Origin: Sphingobacterium sp. HMA12
Lineage (GTDB): Bacteria > Bacteroidota > Bacteroidia > Sphingobacteriales > Sphingobacteriaceae
Direction of reading: 5' to 3'
NCBI RefSeq assembly: GCF_002933815.1
Contig: NZ_BEYR01000001.1
Span: forward strand, 2,969,765 to 3,033,764
Length of the DNA stretch: 64,000 nucleotides
Both the position numbers and the translations under genes were made by a program. The notes below the pieces were generated by a model. It saw only the letters and a list, made by a program, of their open reading frames with translations, made no database searches and was not told the DNA's origin. Each line of letters begins with the position of its first letter. Position 1 is the first letter of the stretch. Positions 16,854 through 26,049 of the stretch are shown piece by piece.

Positions 16854-19313
16854 TTACTGAAGTTTATCCGATAGCATCTTCATATAAAAACCGCCTACAA
16901 CACTACGCGCCTTAAAATTCTCACGTATCCCCGTATTCGCATCGTAAAAATCATTTAGTGGAACACGCGATTCTGTTTGGATCGCATGATTGTAAACCGG
17001 GTGCACCAAAGCTTCGAATTCTTCTCTTGTCGGCGCGAAAGTTGCAGTCCACAAAATCCAGTCATTTTTGGTATATGCTTTTCGGCTATCCAATGGAATT
17101 CCAAATCTACTTTGTTTGGTAAGGTAATACTTGATCTCCGTGTTGTAGACTTTCTGTGGAAATAGATTTAGTCCCAGCACCTTGTCCCAAATCAGATTAT
17201 ATTTTTGGCTCCAGGTGTTTTTATTGTCAAATGTCAGCGCGTAATGGTCTCCGGCATCTGACATTTCCATCCATTTTGGCACCATCTCCTCCGCTATGGC
17301 ACGATATTTCTTCGCCGTTTCAGTTTCACCGATCGCTTCAGCCATTTGCGCATAACAGGCAATCCCCACAATAGCCTTTACCGATAAGTTTACGTTACGG
17401 GCGAGATGGCCCGCAAAATCATCTGTACATAATTGCGTTTTAGGGTCAAAACCATCTTTTACAAGATAGTCTACCCAAGTGGTAAGCGTCTTCCAGTGCT
17501 TCTTTGCATAGCTCACATCCCCCTGCACTTTCGAAATCGCCGCCGTTAAAATAATCATATTTCCAGACTCTTCAACAGGCATCGGTTCGCCATAAGTCTG
17601 CCCGTTGGCCAATGGATATGTCCCCAAATCATGTGCTGCCCACGGGTGAGGATATTTACCACTTTCACTAAAGTAAAAGATACCAGTCAACATCCCCTTC
17701 AACAATTCCGGATTATAGATCAAGTATAAGGGCGCAGATGGGTAAGTGACATCGACCGTATTAATAAAACCGCCGCTGTTGTTTTCCTTAGACAACCACA
17801 ACAATTCACCCTGTGGACTTTTTACCAGTGTATGGGCAGCAATACTTTGCCGATAAGCCAATGTTGTTAAATGGGCATATTCCTTGCCTCCTGATTTCAA
17901 TGCATCTGCATAGACTTCCTTGTCGAAAGCCATACACCTATCCATCACGGAGCGATACTCATTGGCCGCTAATGTGAGCTGATTTTCGATGGTTTCCTTC
18001 CCGGAGTTATTCCACCAAGGCCGCAGATCTTTTTCGAAATATTGGATAGCATAAATTTCATCATAGCCAAGTTCAACAAAACGTTCGACTTCTTTGTTGC
18101 CCACTGTCCCAAAAGGAATGATTGTATTCAATGATAATGCTGTTCCCCTTGTACTTGTTGACTTGGTACGCCCTTTTCTAAAATCGTCCACTGCCGTTGC
18201 CATTGGACTTAAAAACTGCCAGGCCTGGTCCTTTTTTGGTGACGCAATATAGAAATAGCCCCAGTCGATGCGCATATCATCAGCTCCTTTTTGCAAAATA
18301 GGCTGTTCGACTGTCCCTGTTTTCAAAATAGCTAAATGATCAGTCTCATATTTTTCAGCAGTGACCTCCTGTGAAGGTTTATACACTGCGATATTGGATG
18401 CCGCGCTTAAAAACACTTTAACAGCATGTTGCTTTCCATCATTTGCCTTTACCTGATAAGTAATGTAGGATACAGGTCTAGCCAATAGATTGAGATCATC
18501 CATTAATAGCGGCGATGTAAACGTAAGTTTCAGATCAACGTTGCCCGCCTGGAAGTTGTATATGGTACGTGTCGCTGTTACCTCCACATCCTTCTGTACG
18601 GCAGTCTGTATTTTAGGCCCGCTCTCTTTAAGCCGATCTACCAAGCCAAAATCAAGATAACGGCCGCCAGCAGTATTTCTTAGGTGGATGGCGATCTGAT
18701 TCTGTCCGGCTTTAAGATCAGACTTATTTATGGGCAGGTACTGAAAGCTATTTGTCCAACCTGCCTTTTCATAAACTTTTTTTCCATTTAAAAATACCAC
18801 CACGTTATCATCATGGTTCAATTTTAAGAATAGTTCGTTGATGCGTTGCGGGTCGGTCACATTGAAGGCTCGTCGCACCCATATATCATCCGATTTCCAT
18901 AGCGTCTTGACATGTCTTTGGTCATCTCCTATGGGAGCAGCGCCTGATTTCCAGTCACTGGCTTTATAAGAAGTTGACTGCCAGTCTCCTGCAGGTTTAG
19001 ACTCCGTATATTGTACAGTAAATGGCTGATCTTCTGCTGTAGGAAGAATAGTTTTATAACTGGGTTCCTCTTTACCAAGAAAACGATAGATATTACCATC
19101 AACATTGATCAGTCCGAGCAGTGAATGGTCAGCTTCCGTCCAGTGTTTGGTCGTCGATGCATTCAGCTGATCCGTCATTGACCAGATACTAAAGTTTGGA
19201 TTGTGGGTAATCAATGGATAGGCTGGAGCTTTTCTTTGTTGTGCCTGCACATCAAAAAAACTTGATATACAAGCCAGCAAGCAACAAAAACTCACTTTTC
19301 CGAGTTTGTTCAT
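16854..19313 (-). CDS. Exported glutaminase-family protein (DUF4964/5127/4965/1793)
   Basis: From the ATG at 19313 the protein has 819 residues, with a signal peptide ending SFFDVQAQ. Domains in order: DUF4964 (about 25-85, YPLITHNPNFSIWS), an inserted galactose-binding-like beta domain (about 105-235, IWVRRAFNVTDPQRINELFL and VVVFLNGKKVYEKAGW), DUF5127, DUF4965 (about 480-660, LLWLSKENNSGGFINTVDVT and YPHPWAAHDLGTYP) and a C-terminal DUF1793 helical barrel (LCTDDFAGHLARNVNLSVKA). Fungal relatives are called glutaminase GtaA, but bacterial members lack proof of activity and may be glycosidases. The longer start at 19346 would put a basic tail before the signal. Confidence 0.88.
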   Translation of the reverse strand: MNKLGKVSFCCLLACISSFFDVQAQQRKAPAYPLITHNPNFSIWSMTDQLNASTTKHWTEADHSLLGLINVDGNIYRFLGKEEPSYKTILPTAEDQPFTVQYTESKPAGDWQSTSYKASDWKSGAAPIGDDQRHVKTLWKSDDIWVRRAFNVTDPQRINELFLKLNHDDNVVVFLNGKKVYEKAGWTNSFQYLPINKSDLKAGQNQIAIHLRNTAGGRYLDFGLVDRLKESGPKIQTAVQKDVEVTATRTIYNFQAGNVDLKLTFTSPLLMDDLNLLARPVSYITYQVKANDGKQHAVKVFLSAASNIAVYKPSQEVTAEKYETDHLAILKTGTVEQPILQKGADDMRIDWGYFYIASPKKDQAWQFLSPMATAVDDFRKGRTKSTSTRGTALSLNTIIPFGTVGNKEVERFVELGYDEIYAIQYFEKDLRPWWNNSGKETIENQLTLAANEYRSVMDRCMAFDKEVYADALKSGGKEYAHLTTLAYRQSIAAHTLVKSPQGELLWLSKENNSGGFINTVDVTYPSAPLYLIYNPELLKGMLTGIFYFSESGKYPHPWAAHDLGTYPLANGQTYGEPMPVEESGNMIILTAAISKVQGDVSYAKKHWKTLTTWVDYLVKDGFDPKTQLCTDDFAGHLARNVNLSVKAIVGIACYAQMAEAIGETETAKKYRAIAEEMVPKWMEMSDAGDHYALTFDNKNTWSQKYNLIWDKVLGLNLFPQKVYNTEIKYYLTKQSRFGIPLDSRKAYTKNDWILWTATFAPTREEFEALVHPVYNHAIQTESRVPLNDFYDANTGIRENFKARSVVGGFYMKMLSDKLQ

Positions 19314-19663
19314 CTTAAAAATAGGTTTTTTAAAGGGTTTAATCATATATTTTGATAAAATTAGCGACTTAGTTGTTTTCAGGCATAAAAAAAAATCATT
19401 AAAAATGCATGAAAAGAAATATTATGCTTAACAACAAATAACGTTGGAATAACTGACATTCAGCAGCCTCTTCGTATCAATTTATATGCAATTTATATCA
19501 AATTGCAGCCGGTTCCCCATAGATTAGACGATAAAAAGACGATCGGAAAAGATTGAGACATCCGATAACGGGGTTCCACAAAAAACATTATTATCTTTGG
19601 CTATCAGATCAGGATCAGACTGGTTAGGCTAATAGATCTGGAATCAATTTTACCCTGGAGAAT
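19314..19663. other. Divergent intergenic region with MscS promoter
   Basis: No gene is visible in these 350 bases. The plus strand has TATCTTTG at 19592-19599, an exact TAnnTTTG, 65 bases before the MscS ATG. Confidence 0.5.
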
Positions 19664-21469
19664 ATGAGAAGATTTTACATTTTTTTCTTTGCGATTATAC
19701 TATTTTTTTGTTCAAGCGTTGGGCTTTATGCACAAGAAGCCGATTCAATCAATAAAAAAGAACTTGGTTTAAGCACCTTGTTAAATGACATCCGACAACA
19801 ACAGATCAACGATTCACTCGAACGTCAGAAGCTACAGAATGAAATCGCCAGTCTCAAAAGTCAAAATAGTCCCAAGAAAGAAAATCTAAAACAACAGCTC
19901 AATAACTTTGACGAAGAAAACAACCTGCGCAAGCAACAGTTAAAAATCAAAGTCGATTCAATCAAAAAAAACACCAAACGTTATGCCGTCGCGCCGTTTA
20001 ATGATACCCTCTTTTATATCTATAATAAATTGGGATCATCCCTGGCCAAAGATCGCGCCTATAATGTGGTCAACAGAATTGAAAGTCTCTATGAAGATGA
20101 TTTTGTAAAAGTAGATTCCTTCAAAATCGAGAACAACGAAATCAGCGCCGACATCGTCTACAAAGACCTGGTCATCACGTCCGTTACGGAACTTGACGCC
20201 CTACTGGAGGGTAAAAGCAAAGAAGAGATTGCCAACCAATACCTCAAGCGTATCCAAAGGGCCATCAGTCAGGAAAGAGCAGATAATAGCGTAACCAAAC
20301 TGCTGATCCGCACAGGGCTTGTCCTCCTTATCCTCATCATCTTTTCAATTTTGGTATTTTTTATCAATAGACTAAAAAAGTATGGCACGAACCGCCTGCT
20401 AGCCGAACGTATAGAGCGGATCAAGGATGTGAAAATAAAAAATTATGTATTGGTCACCTCTGTCCAGAAAACCCGCATATTCATTAACGCAATCAATATT
20501 GCCCGTTGGGGAATGATTGTGTTGATCGCTTTCATCATGCTTCCCATTGTTTTCAGTGTCTTTCCCTTTACACAAAGCTGGGCCTCCAATCTGATCGGAC
20601 TTTTTACCAAACCCCTAAAAAAAGCGGTCATCGCCATTTGGGATTATATTCCAAATCTGATCACCGTTTTTGTCATTCTATTTGTCATGCGTTACGCGGT
20701 ACGGTTTGTAAAATATATTTTTAACGAGATTGATAAAGGTAAATTGGAGATCAATGGCTTTCACCGCGAGTTTGCCATGCCTACATTTACCATTGTCAGG
20801 TTTCTGCTACAGGCCTTTACATTGGTACTTGTATTCCCCTATCTTCCGGGCGCCAATTCGGACATCTTCAAAGGGATATCTGTTTTTATTGGAGTACTAT
20901 TCTCTTTGGGATCATCATCAGCTATTTCAAATATTATTGCGGGTCTTGTCATTACCTATATGCGCCCTTTCCGTATCGGTGACCGGATCACAATTGCGGA
21001 TAAGACAGGGGTTGTCATTGAAAAATCACCCTTGGTAACGCGGCTACGGACAATTAAAAATGAGGAAATCACCATTCCGAATTCCTCCATCCTATCAGGT
21101 AATACGATCAATTATTCTACCTTTTCAGAAGAAGGAATATGTTTTCAGGTTGAACTCACAGTGGGCTATGAAGAACCTTGGCAACGTATACACGAATTGC
21201 TCTTAAATATTCCCCCACGTATAGCACGTGTCAATCAACTTCCGGCACCATTTGTATTACAAAAAAAACTAGACGACTTTTATGTCCTCTACGAACTGAA
21301 TATCTATATTTCCAAATCCGGGGAAATTGAGCTGGCCAAATCCGAAATTTATCAACATATTCTAAATGACTTTCTGGCCGCAGGCATTGAAATGAATGGC
21401 CCACACCTATTTGCAAAAGTGGATCATGTACCACAATACCAGCACAAAAACCCGGAGAAACAGCATTAA
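19664..21469 (+). CDS. Mechanosensitive channel of the MscS family
   Basis: This 601-residue protein has a signal peptide (1-23), a periplasmic coiled coil (about 35-100, with RQQQINDSLERQKLQNEIASL) and further soluble sequence to about 205. At least four membrane helices follow, from residue about 215 (LLIRTGLVLLILIIFSILVF). The MscS pore helix and beta domain are clear: FSLGSSSAISNIIAGLVITY then MRPFRIGDRITI and GVVIEKSPLVTRLRTIKNEEI in pieces (about 410-490). The channel opens on membrane tension to release solutes. Its stop overlaps the convergent MocR stop by 4 bases. Confidence 0.93.
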   Translation: MRRFYIFFFAIILFFCSSVGLYAQEADSINKKELGLSTLLNDIRQQQINDSLERQKLQNEIASLKSQNSPKKENLKQQLNNFDEENNLRKQQLKIKVDSIKKNTKRYAVAPFNDTLFYIYNKLGSSLAKDRAYNVVNRIESLYEDDFVKVDSFKIENNEISADIVYKDLVITSVTELDALLEGKSKEEIANQYLKRIQRAISQERADNSVTKLLIRTGLVLLILIIFSILVFFINRLKKYGTNRLLAERIERIKDVKIKNYVLVTSVQKTRIFINAINIARWGMIVLIAFIMLPIVFSVFPFTQSWASNLIGLFTKPLKKAVIAIWDYIPNLITVFVILFVMRYAVRFVKYIFNEIDKGKLEINGFHREFAMPTFTIVRFLLQAFTLVLVFPYLPGANSDIFKGISVFIGVLFSLGSSSAISNIIAGLVITYMRPFRIGDRITIADKTGVVIEKSPLVTRLRTIKNEEITIPNSSILSGNTINYSTFSEEGICFQVELTVGYEEPWQRIHELLLNIPPRIARVNQLPAPFVLQKKLDDFYVLYELNIYISKSGEIELAKSEIYQHILNDFLAAGIEMNGPHLFAKVDHVPQYQHKNPEKQH

Positions 21470-22920
21470 GATCCGTGATCTATTTCTGGATCAGTTTTAT
21501 CGGCATGTAGCATCATTTTGGCCAGATTTCCCAACTGTACCAGCGCAAAACGTAGTTCATCTGTCCAGGGTAGCCCTAAGCAGAGGCGCATACAATTTTG
21601 AAATTGATTTTGCAGGGTGAACATTCTCCCTGGAGCAATACTTATTTTCTTTTTTAATCCATAGTTGTAAAGCTTTGTTGTGTCAATGCGTTTTGGCAGC
21701 TCAACCCAGAGTGCTAGTCCACCCTGGGGTCTACTGATCCGCGTTCCTTCCGGAAAAGATTCCGCGATCACATTGGCAAACCGTTGATAGTTTTCCAGCA
21801 ATGTTTTCCGAAGATTATAGAGATGATGGTCATATCTTCCGGTCATTAAGAAATTACCCACTGCCTCGTGAATTAATGTTGTGGACGACAGGGCATGGAT
21901 TAATTTCAGGCGGAGAATCCGGTCCTTGTATTTACCCGCAGCGACCCAGCCCACGCGGTAGCCCGGGGCCAATGTTTTTGAGACCGAGCCACACCATAGC
22001 ACATTACCGTCTTCGTCAAATGTTTTGCAACATTTGGGTCTTTCGCCCCCAAAATAGATATCGCCATAGGTATCATCTTCAATCAGCGGAATAGCATACT
22101 TAGCAAGTAATCTGACCACTTCCTTTTTATTTTTATCGGGCATACAATAGCCCAATGGGGTATTGAAATTGGGCACAAGCAGACAAACATTGATTTCGGG
22201 CAATAGACGTTCAAGCGTATGGATATCAATTCCTGATATTGGATCGCAGGTCAATTCAATAACCTTTAATCCCAAACTCAGAACCAACTGCAAAATACCG
22301 GGGTAGCAGGGACTTTCCAACGCAATGGTATCTCCCGGTTTGGTCAATGCCATCAGACAAAGCGACAAAGCATGCATACAGCCATTCGTTGTGATGACAT
22401 CATCCGCTGTCAATCGACCATCCCAGCCCAGGGAACGGGCTGCCACCATCCTATGCAATTTCAAATTTCCCTGTAAAGACTCATATTCAGCTCCACCAGC
22501 ATCTAATTCTCGGGTTGCAAGTACGATTTCCTTTTTTAATTTCGCCAAAGGCAGTAAATCCCCTGAGGGAACACCAATGGAAAACAGGGTTAGGTCTTTA
22601 CGGCCCATATTCGCGTACACGCTACTGATCAGCTCATTGGGCTCCACACTATCCGCCATAAGCTTTATTTGACCTGTTTCGGGCAGTTGCAATTTATGCT
22701 GATTCAATGCGTTAACAAAATACCCTGACTGCGGTCTCGAATAAATTAGTGATTGCGCTTCCAAAGCGAGGAATACCCGCTTAGCTGTATTCATACTGAT
22801 ACCATGTTCTTTACTCAACATACGCACTGATGGCAGCCGTTCATTGGGCCTGAGAACACCATTTTTTATTTTACTTGCTATATTTTGAGCCAAAACACTG
22901 TACAGAAAGTCTTTTCCCAT
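21466..22920 (-). CDS. MocR-type regulator (GntR HTH fused to aminotransferase)
   Basis: From the ATG at 22920 the protein has 484 residues. The N-terminal GntR winged helix (about 5-75, ASKIKNGVLRPNERLPSVRM) is joined by a linker to a class I aminotransferase-like domain. The PLP lysine lies in SVSKTLAPGYRVGW, and ESPCYPGILQL and NFNTPLGYCM also fit. Members such as PdxR and GabR sense PLP or a PLP-amine adduct and usually regulate a divergent neighbour; the EamA gene here is divergent. The 19 extra codons from 22977 overlap the repeat operator, so I reject that start. Confidence 0.92.
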   Translation of the reverse strand: MGKDFLYSVLAQNIASKIKNGVLRPNERLPSVRMLSKEHGISMNTAKRVFLALEAQSLIYSRPQSGYFVNALNQHKLQLPETGQIKLMADSVEPNELISSVYANMGRKDLTLFSIGVPSGDLLPLAKLKKEIVLATRELDAGGAEYESLQGNLKLHRMVAARSLGWDGRLTADDVITTNGCMHALSLCLMALTKPGDTIALESPCYPGILQLVLSLGLKVIELTCDPISGIDIHTLERLLPEINVCLLVPNFNTPLGYCMPDKNKKEVVRLLAKYAIPLIEDDTYGDIYFGGERPKCCKTFDEDGNVLWCGSVSKTLAPGYRVGWVAAGKYKDRILRLKLIHALSSTTLIHEAVGNFLMTGRYDHHLYNLRKTLLENYQRFANVIAESFPEGTRISRPQGGLALWVELPKRIDTTKLYNYGLKKKISIAPGRMFTLQNQFQNCMRLCLGLPWTDELRFALVQLGNLAKMMLHADKTDPEIDHGS

Positions 22921-22931
22921 TTTGTAAATAT

Positions 22932-22977
22932 AACTGTATCCATCAATTAAACAAAAACTGTAACTGTACTCATCCAT
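22932..22977. promoter_or_regulatory. Direct repeats, likely MocR operator
   Basis: AACTGTA occurs at 22932-22938, 22956-22962 and 22962-22968. The first and third extend to 16-base copies (AACTGTATCCATCAAT and AACTGTACTCATCCAT, 13 of 16 identical) exactly 30 bases apart, on one face of the helix. The repeats lie directly before the MocR ATG and between it and the divergent EamA gene. GabR- and PdxR-type proteins bind direct repeats in such places. Confidence 0.6.
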
Positions 22978-23019
22978 AACTATTCACGAGTTTTGTATCA
23001 AAATTTAGATAATCTGACA

Positions 23020-23901
23020 ATGCGCATCAATACAAAAGTAACGGAATCATCAAATGGCTGGCTAAACGGTTTACTGGGCGTCATTATATTTAGTGGATCA
23101 TTGCCGGCAACACGGATCGCCGTCTTAGATTTGGATCCATTCTTTGTGACCGTAGCCCGCGCTACTATCGCAGGTATACTCGCGCTTATCGTATTGTTGA
23201 TCAACAAGGAAAAATTCCCTCAAAAAAAACAGTTTTTATCCCTTGGTATTGTCGCGTTGGGCGTAGTCATTGGTTTTCCCTTATTGAGTGCCTTGGCCCT
23301 ACGCTATGTGACTTCCGCACACTCCATTGTCTTTGTAGGTATACTTCCTGTATCAACAGCAGTTTTTGGTATCATTCGTGGTGGCGAGCGTCCTCGCCCG
23401 GTGTTCTGGATCTTTTCGATATTGGGCAGTCTTTTGGTAGTTGGGTATGCGCTCAGCCAAGGAATATCCTCCTCCCCCGCCGGAGATATTCTGATGTTAT
23501 TTTCCGTTATTCTTTGTGGACTGGGGTATGCCGAAGGCGGCAAGCTTTCAAAGACATTGGGGGGCTGGCAAGTAATTTCCTGGGCATTGGTATTTTCATT
23601 ACCAGTAGCTCTGCCCTTGACTTATATTTTTCTTCCAACTACGGTGGCAAACGTAGGTATTGGAGCATGGACAAGTCTTGCCTACGTTTCCCTCTTTAGC
23701 ATGTTTATTGGTTTTATCTTTTGGTATAAAGGATTAGCCCAAGGTGGTATCGCCTCGATTGGACAGCTACAGCTTCTTCAACCCTTCTTTGGTCTAATCT
23801 TAGCTGCTAGCCTACTTCATGAAGACGTGAATATCGGCATGCTATTCGTTACCATTGGTGTCATACTCTGTGTGGGTGGCGCTAAAAAATTTGCCAAATA
23901 A
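23020..23901 (+). CDS. EamA/DMT family transporter
   Basis: From the ATG at 23020 this is a 293-residue protein with about ten membrane helices in two EamA repeats. The first begins GLLGVIIFSGSLPATRIAVL, and the second ends around IASIGQLQLLQPFFGLILAASLLHEDV. DMT proteins export or import small metabolites such as amino acids. The divergent MocR regulator suggests an amine, amino acid or vitamin B6 substrate, but that is inference. An upstream TTG (22993) could add nine residues. It may lead a co-directional set with PaiB, GNAT, YggS and the amidotransferase. Confidence 0.9.
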   Translation: MRINTKVTESSNGWLNGLLGVIIFSGSLPATRIAVLDLDPFFVTVARATIAGILALIVLLINKEKFPQKKQFLSLGIVALGVVIGFPLLSALALRYVTSAHSIVFVGILPVSTAVFGIIRGGERPRPVFWIFSILGSLLVVGYALSQGISSSPAGDILMLFSVILCGLGYAEGGKLSKTLGGWQVISWALVFSLPVALPLTYIFLPTTVANVGIGAWTSLAYVSLFSMFIGFIFWYKGLAQGGIASIGQLQLLQPFFGLILAASLLHEDVNIGMLFVTIGVILCVGGAKKFAK

Positions 23902-24076
23902 CAAGGAATGAAATACAACAGACCTTGTCAGCTGGCAATTATAAAACCAATACATTCATCAGTTCAGCAGCTATCGTACTATCCGGCCATTCGACCTCAC
24001 GGGAATGTGTATAGGTATTGTCACTGGACCAGCCACTTTCTTGGATTTGGACCATTTACTCCAATCACTTTAGCCC

Positions 24077-24084
24077 TATTTTTG
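24077..24084 (+). promoter_or_regulatory. -7 promoter element of the PaiB-YggS set
   Basis: TATTTTTG matches TAnnTTTG and ends 24 bases before the PaiB ATG. A separate promoter here means the set downstream can be made without EamA. Confidence 0.55.
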
Positions 24085-24108
24085 TTGTGATCACAAAAAC
24101 ACCTTTGT

Positions 24109-24720
24109 ATGTACGTACCCAAACATTTTCAATTTGAAGACTACAGGGAACAGCTCGCATTTATGAAAGAATTTAGTTTTGCAACGATTGTATCCATTAA
24201 AAACAATATTCCGATAGCGACGCAGCTTCCTTTTCAGATTAACGAACATGCTGATAAGCTCTTTTTAAGCTCGCATTTTGCTGTTGCAAATGAGCAAGCC
24301 AATTATATTGTAGAAAACACTTCATTGGTTATTTTTTCGGAACCACATGCCTACATATCCCCGATGCATTACGACAAAGAGGAAAGCGTCCCAACCTGGG
24401 ACTATATCGCTGTACATGCCTACGGAACAGCACGGATTATAAACAATGAGGACGAAAAAATAGCAGGGCTTGAACAGATGATCAAGACCTACGACAGTGC
24501 TTATTTAAACCAATGGCAAGGACTGTCAGATCGTTTTAAAAAAGGCATGATGCGAGGTATTGTTGCCTTCGAGTTGGAAGTAACGGATCTACAAGGACAA
24601 AAAAAGATTAGTCAGAACAAAGCACCCGCCGAAAGGGAACGTATCGCTACACATTTAGAGAAAGGGGGCAATTCTGTCGAAAAGAGCATCGCTAAATCTA
24701 TCAGAAACTTACAGTCTTAA
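24109..24720 (+). CDS. PaiB-like FMN-binding protein
   Basis: This 203-residue protein of the FMN-binding split-barrel (PNPOx-like) fold belongs to the PaiB group. Signatures are MYVPKHFQFEDYREQLAFM, FLSSHFAVANEQANYI, VIFSEPHAYISPMHYDKEE and VPTWDYIAVHAYGTARI. Bacillus PaiB is called a negative regulator of sporulation and degradative enzymes and is paired with the polyamine acetyltransferase PaiA; here too a GNAT gene follows, 18 bases on. It has no HTH, so direct DNA control is doubtful, and a flavin or heme-type enzymatic role is possible. Confidence 0.9.
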   Translation: MYVPKHFQFEDYREQLAFMKEFSFATIVSIKNNIPIATQLPFQINEHADKLFLSSHFAVANEQANYIVENTSLVIFSEPHAYISPMHYDKEESVPTWDYIAVHAYGTARIINNEDEKIAGLEQMIKTYDSAYLNQWQGLSDRFKKGMMRGIVAFELEVTDLQGQKKISQNKAPAERERIATHLEKGGNSVEKSIAKSIRNLQS

Positions 24721-24738
24721 TTTATTACACACAGCCAC

Positions 24739-25278
24739 ATGGACAAAAATTCAATAAACATAAAAATTCTCAAAGTGAAAATGACTGATATTGATCTATT
24801 GCAGAATATAAGTCAGCAAACCTTCATCGAGGCATTTTCCGAAGCCAATGCAGCAGCTAATATGGCAAAATATATGGCGGAAAAATTCTCGAAGGAAACA
24901 CTATTGGCTGAATTAAGCAATCAAGGGTCGGAGTTTTATTTTGCGCGACTCGACAATAGAGTCATTGGCTATCTCAAAATAAACAGTGAAAAGGCACAAA
25001 CTGAATTACAACATGAGCATGCACTGGAAATAGAACGTATCTATGTACTACAAGAATTTCATGGAAAAAAAGTAGGGCAGCTTCTTTATGAAAAAGCATT
25101 GGATATCGCCAGGTTAAAAAATGTCGGGTTTATCTGGCTGGGGGTATGGGAGGAAAATCTTCGTGCAATCAGTTTTTATCAAAAAAATGGTTTTGTCGCC
25201 TTCGATAAACATATTTTCAAATTGGGTGATGATGAACAAACCGATATTATGATGAAAAAAAATTGGACCAACAATTAA
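24739..25278 (+). CDS. GNAT N-acetyltransferase, PaiA-like
   Basis: The 179 residues form one GNAT domain. The acetyl-CoA loop is VLQEFHGKKVGQLLYEKAL (Q/RxxGxG/A variant), with NVGFIWLGVWEENLRAISFYQKNGF as the C-terminal motif, in pieces. The N-terminal LLQNISQQTFIEAFSEANAA also fits PaiA-like enzymes, which acetylate spermidine and spermine in Bacillus. Its position directly after PaiB reproduces the paiA/paiB pairing in reverse order. Substrate unproven. Confidence 0.87.
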   Translation: MDKNSINIKILKVKMTDIDLLQNISQQTFIEAFSEANAAANMAKYMAEKFSKETLLAELSNQGSEFYFARLDNRVIGYLKINSEKAQTELQHEHALEIERIYVLQEFHGKKVGQLLYEKALDIARLKNVGFIWLGVWEENLRAISFYQKNGFVAFDKHIFKLGDDEQTDIMMKKNWTNN

Positions 25279-25287
25279 TTCAGAAAC

Positions 25288-26022
25288 ATGAATTCAACTA
25301 TTATCGACAATATAAATGTTGTACGACGCCGGATCAAAGAAGCTTGCCAAAACAACGGCAGAGATCCACAAGAAGTAAAATTATTACTCGCAACAAAAAC
25401 CGTAACAGCAGAGCGAATTAAAATAGCTCTACAAGCTGGACAGACCTTAATTGCCGAAAACAAGGTGCAGGAACTAAAGGAGAAATACGAAGATTTGAAG
25501 GAGCTTCCACACTGCAATCATTTTATTGGACACTTGCAAACCAATAAAATCAAAGAAATCCTTAAATATAATGTTTCCTGTGTGCATTCTATAGATCGCT
25601 TCGATTTAGCTCAAAAGCTCCACCAGCGACTCACAGCTGAAAATAAAACAATAGATATACTCATTCAAGTAAACACATCTTACGAGGAGAGTAAATATGG
25701 TGTTGCTCCGGATCAGGTCATTGATCTTGTCAGACAGATTTCGGTTTTCCATACCTTACACATAAAGGGCTTGATGACGATCGCTCTTCTGAGTGCCGAG
25801 GCTGAACGAGTGCGCAAGTGTTTCCAGTTGCTCAAACAGATTCAGCAAAAAATTATCAGACTCAACATCCCGAACGTGACAATGCAAGAATTATCCATGG
25901 GAATGAGTGGGGATCTGGAAATAGCAATTGCCGAAGGCGCAACTATTGTGCGGGTAGGCACAGCAATATTCGGACAGCGAAATACACCCGATAATTACTA
26001 TTGGAACGAGAATATGATGTAA
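25288..26022 (+). CDS. YggS/PLPBP-family PLP homeostasis protein
   Basis: This 244-residue TIM-barrel protein belongs to the alanine-racemase N-terminal family. The PLP lysine lies in LLLATKTVTAERI. The family hallmark HFIGHLQTNKIKEIL is present, as are IQVNTSYEESKYGV and LSMGMSGDLEIAIAEGATIVR in pieces. These proteins bind and carry PLP without a known reaction and keep the B6 pool in balance. It starts 9 bases after the GNAT gene and lies in the MocR-flanked block, which supports a B6 link. Most Bacteroidota keep a separate housekeeping copy, so this may be an accessory paralogue. Confidence 0.9.
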   Translation: MNSTIIDNINVVRRRIKEACQNNGRDPQEVKLLLATKTVTAERIKIALQAGQTLIAENKVQELKEKYEDLKELPHCNHFIGHLQTNKIKEILKYNVSCVHSIDRFDLAQKLHQRLTAENKTIDILIQVNTSYEESKYGVAPDQVIDLVRQISVFHTLHIKGLMTIALLSAEAERVRKCFQLLKQIQQKIIRLNIPNVTMQELSMGMSGDLEIAIAEGATIVRVGTAIFGQRNTPDNYYWNENMM

Positions 26023-26049
26023 TAGAAATCTGATCTATAAATATAACTT

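Noticed and set aside
23908-24090. 60-codon frame between the EamA and PaiB genes
   Set aside because: No known motif, and the PaiB promoter lies within its end. It may be a remnant, but this cannot be shown.
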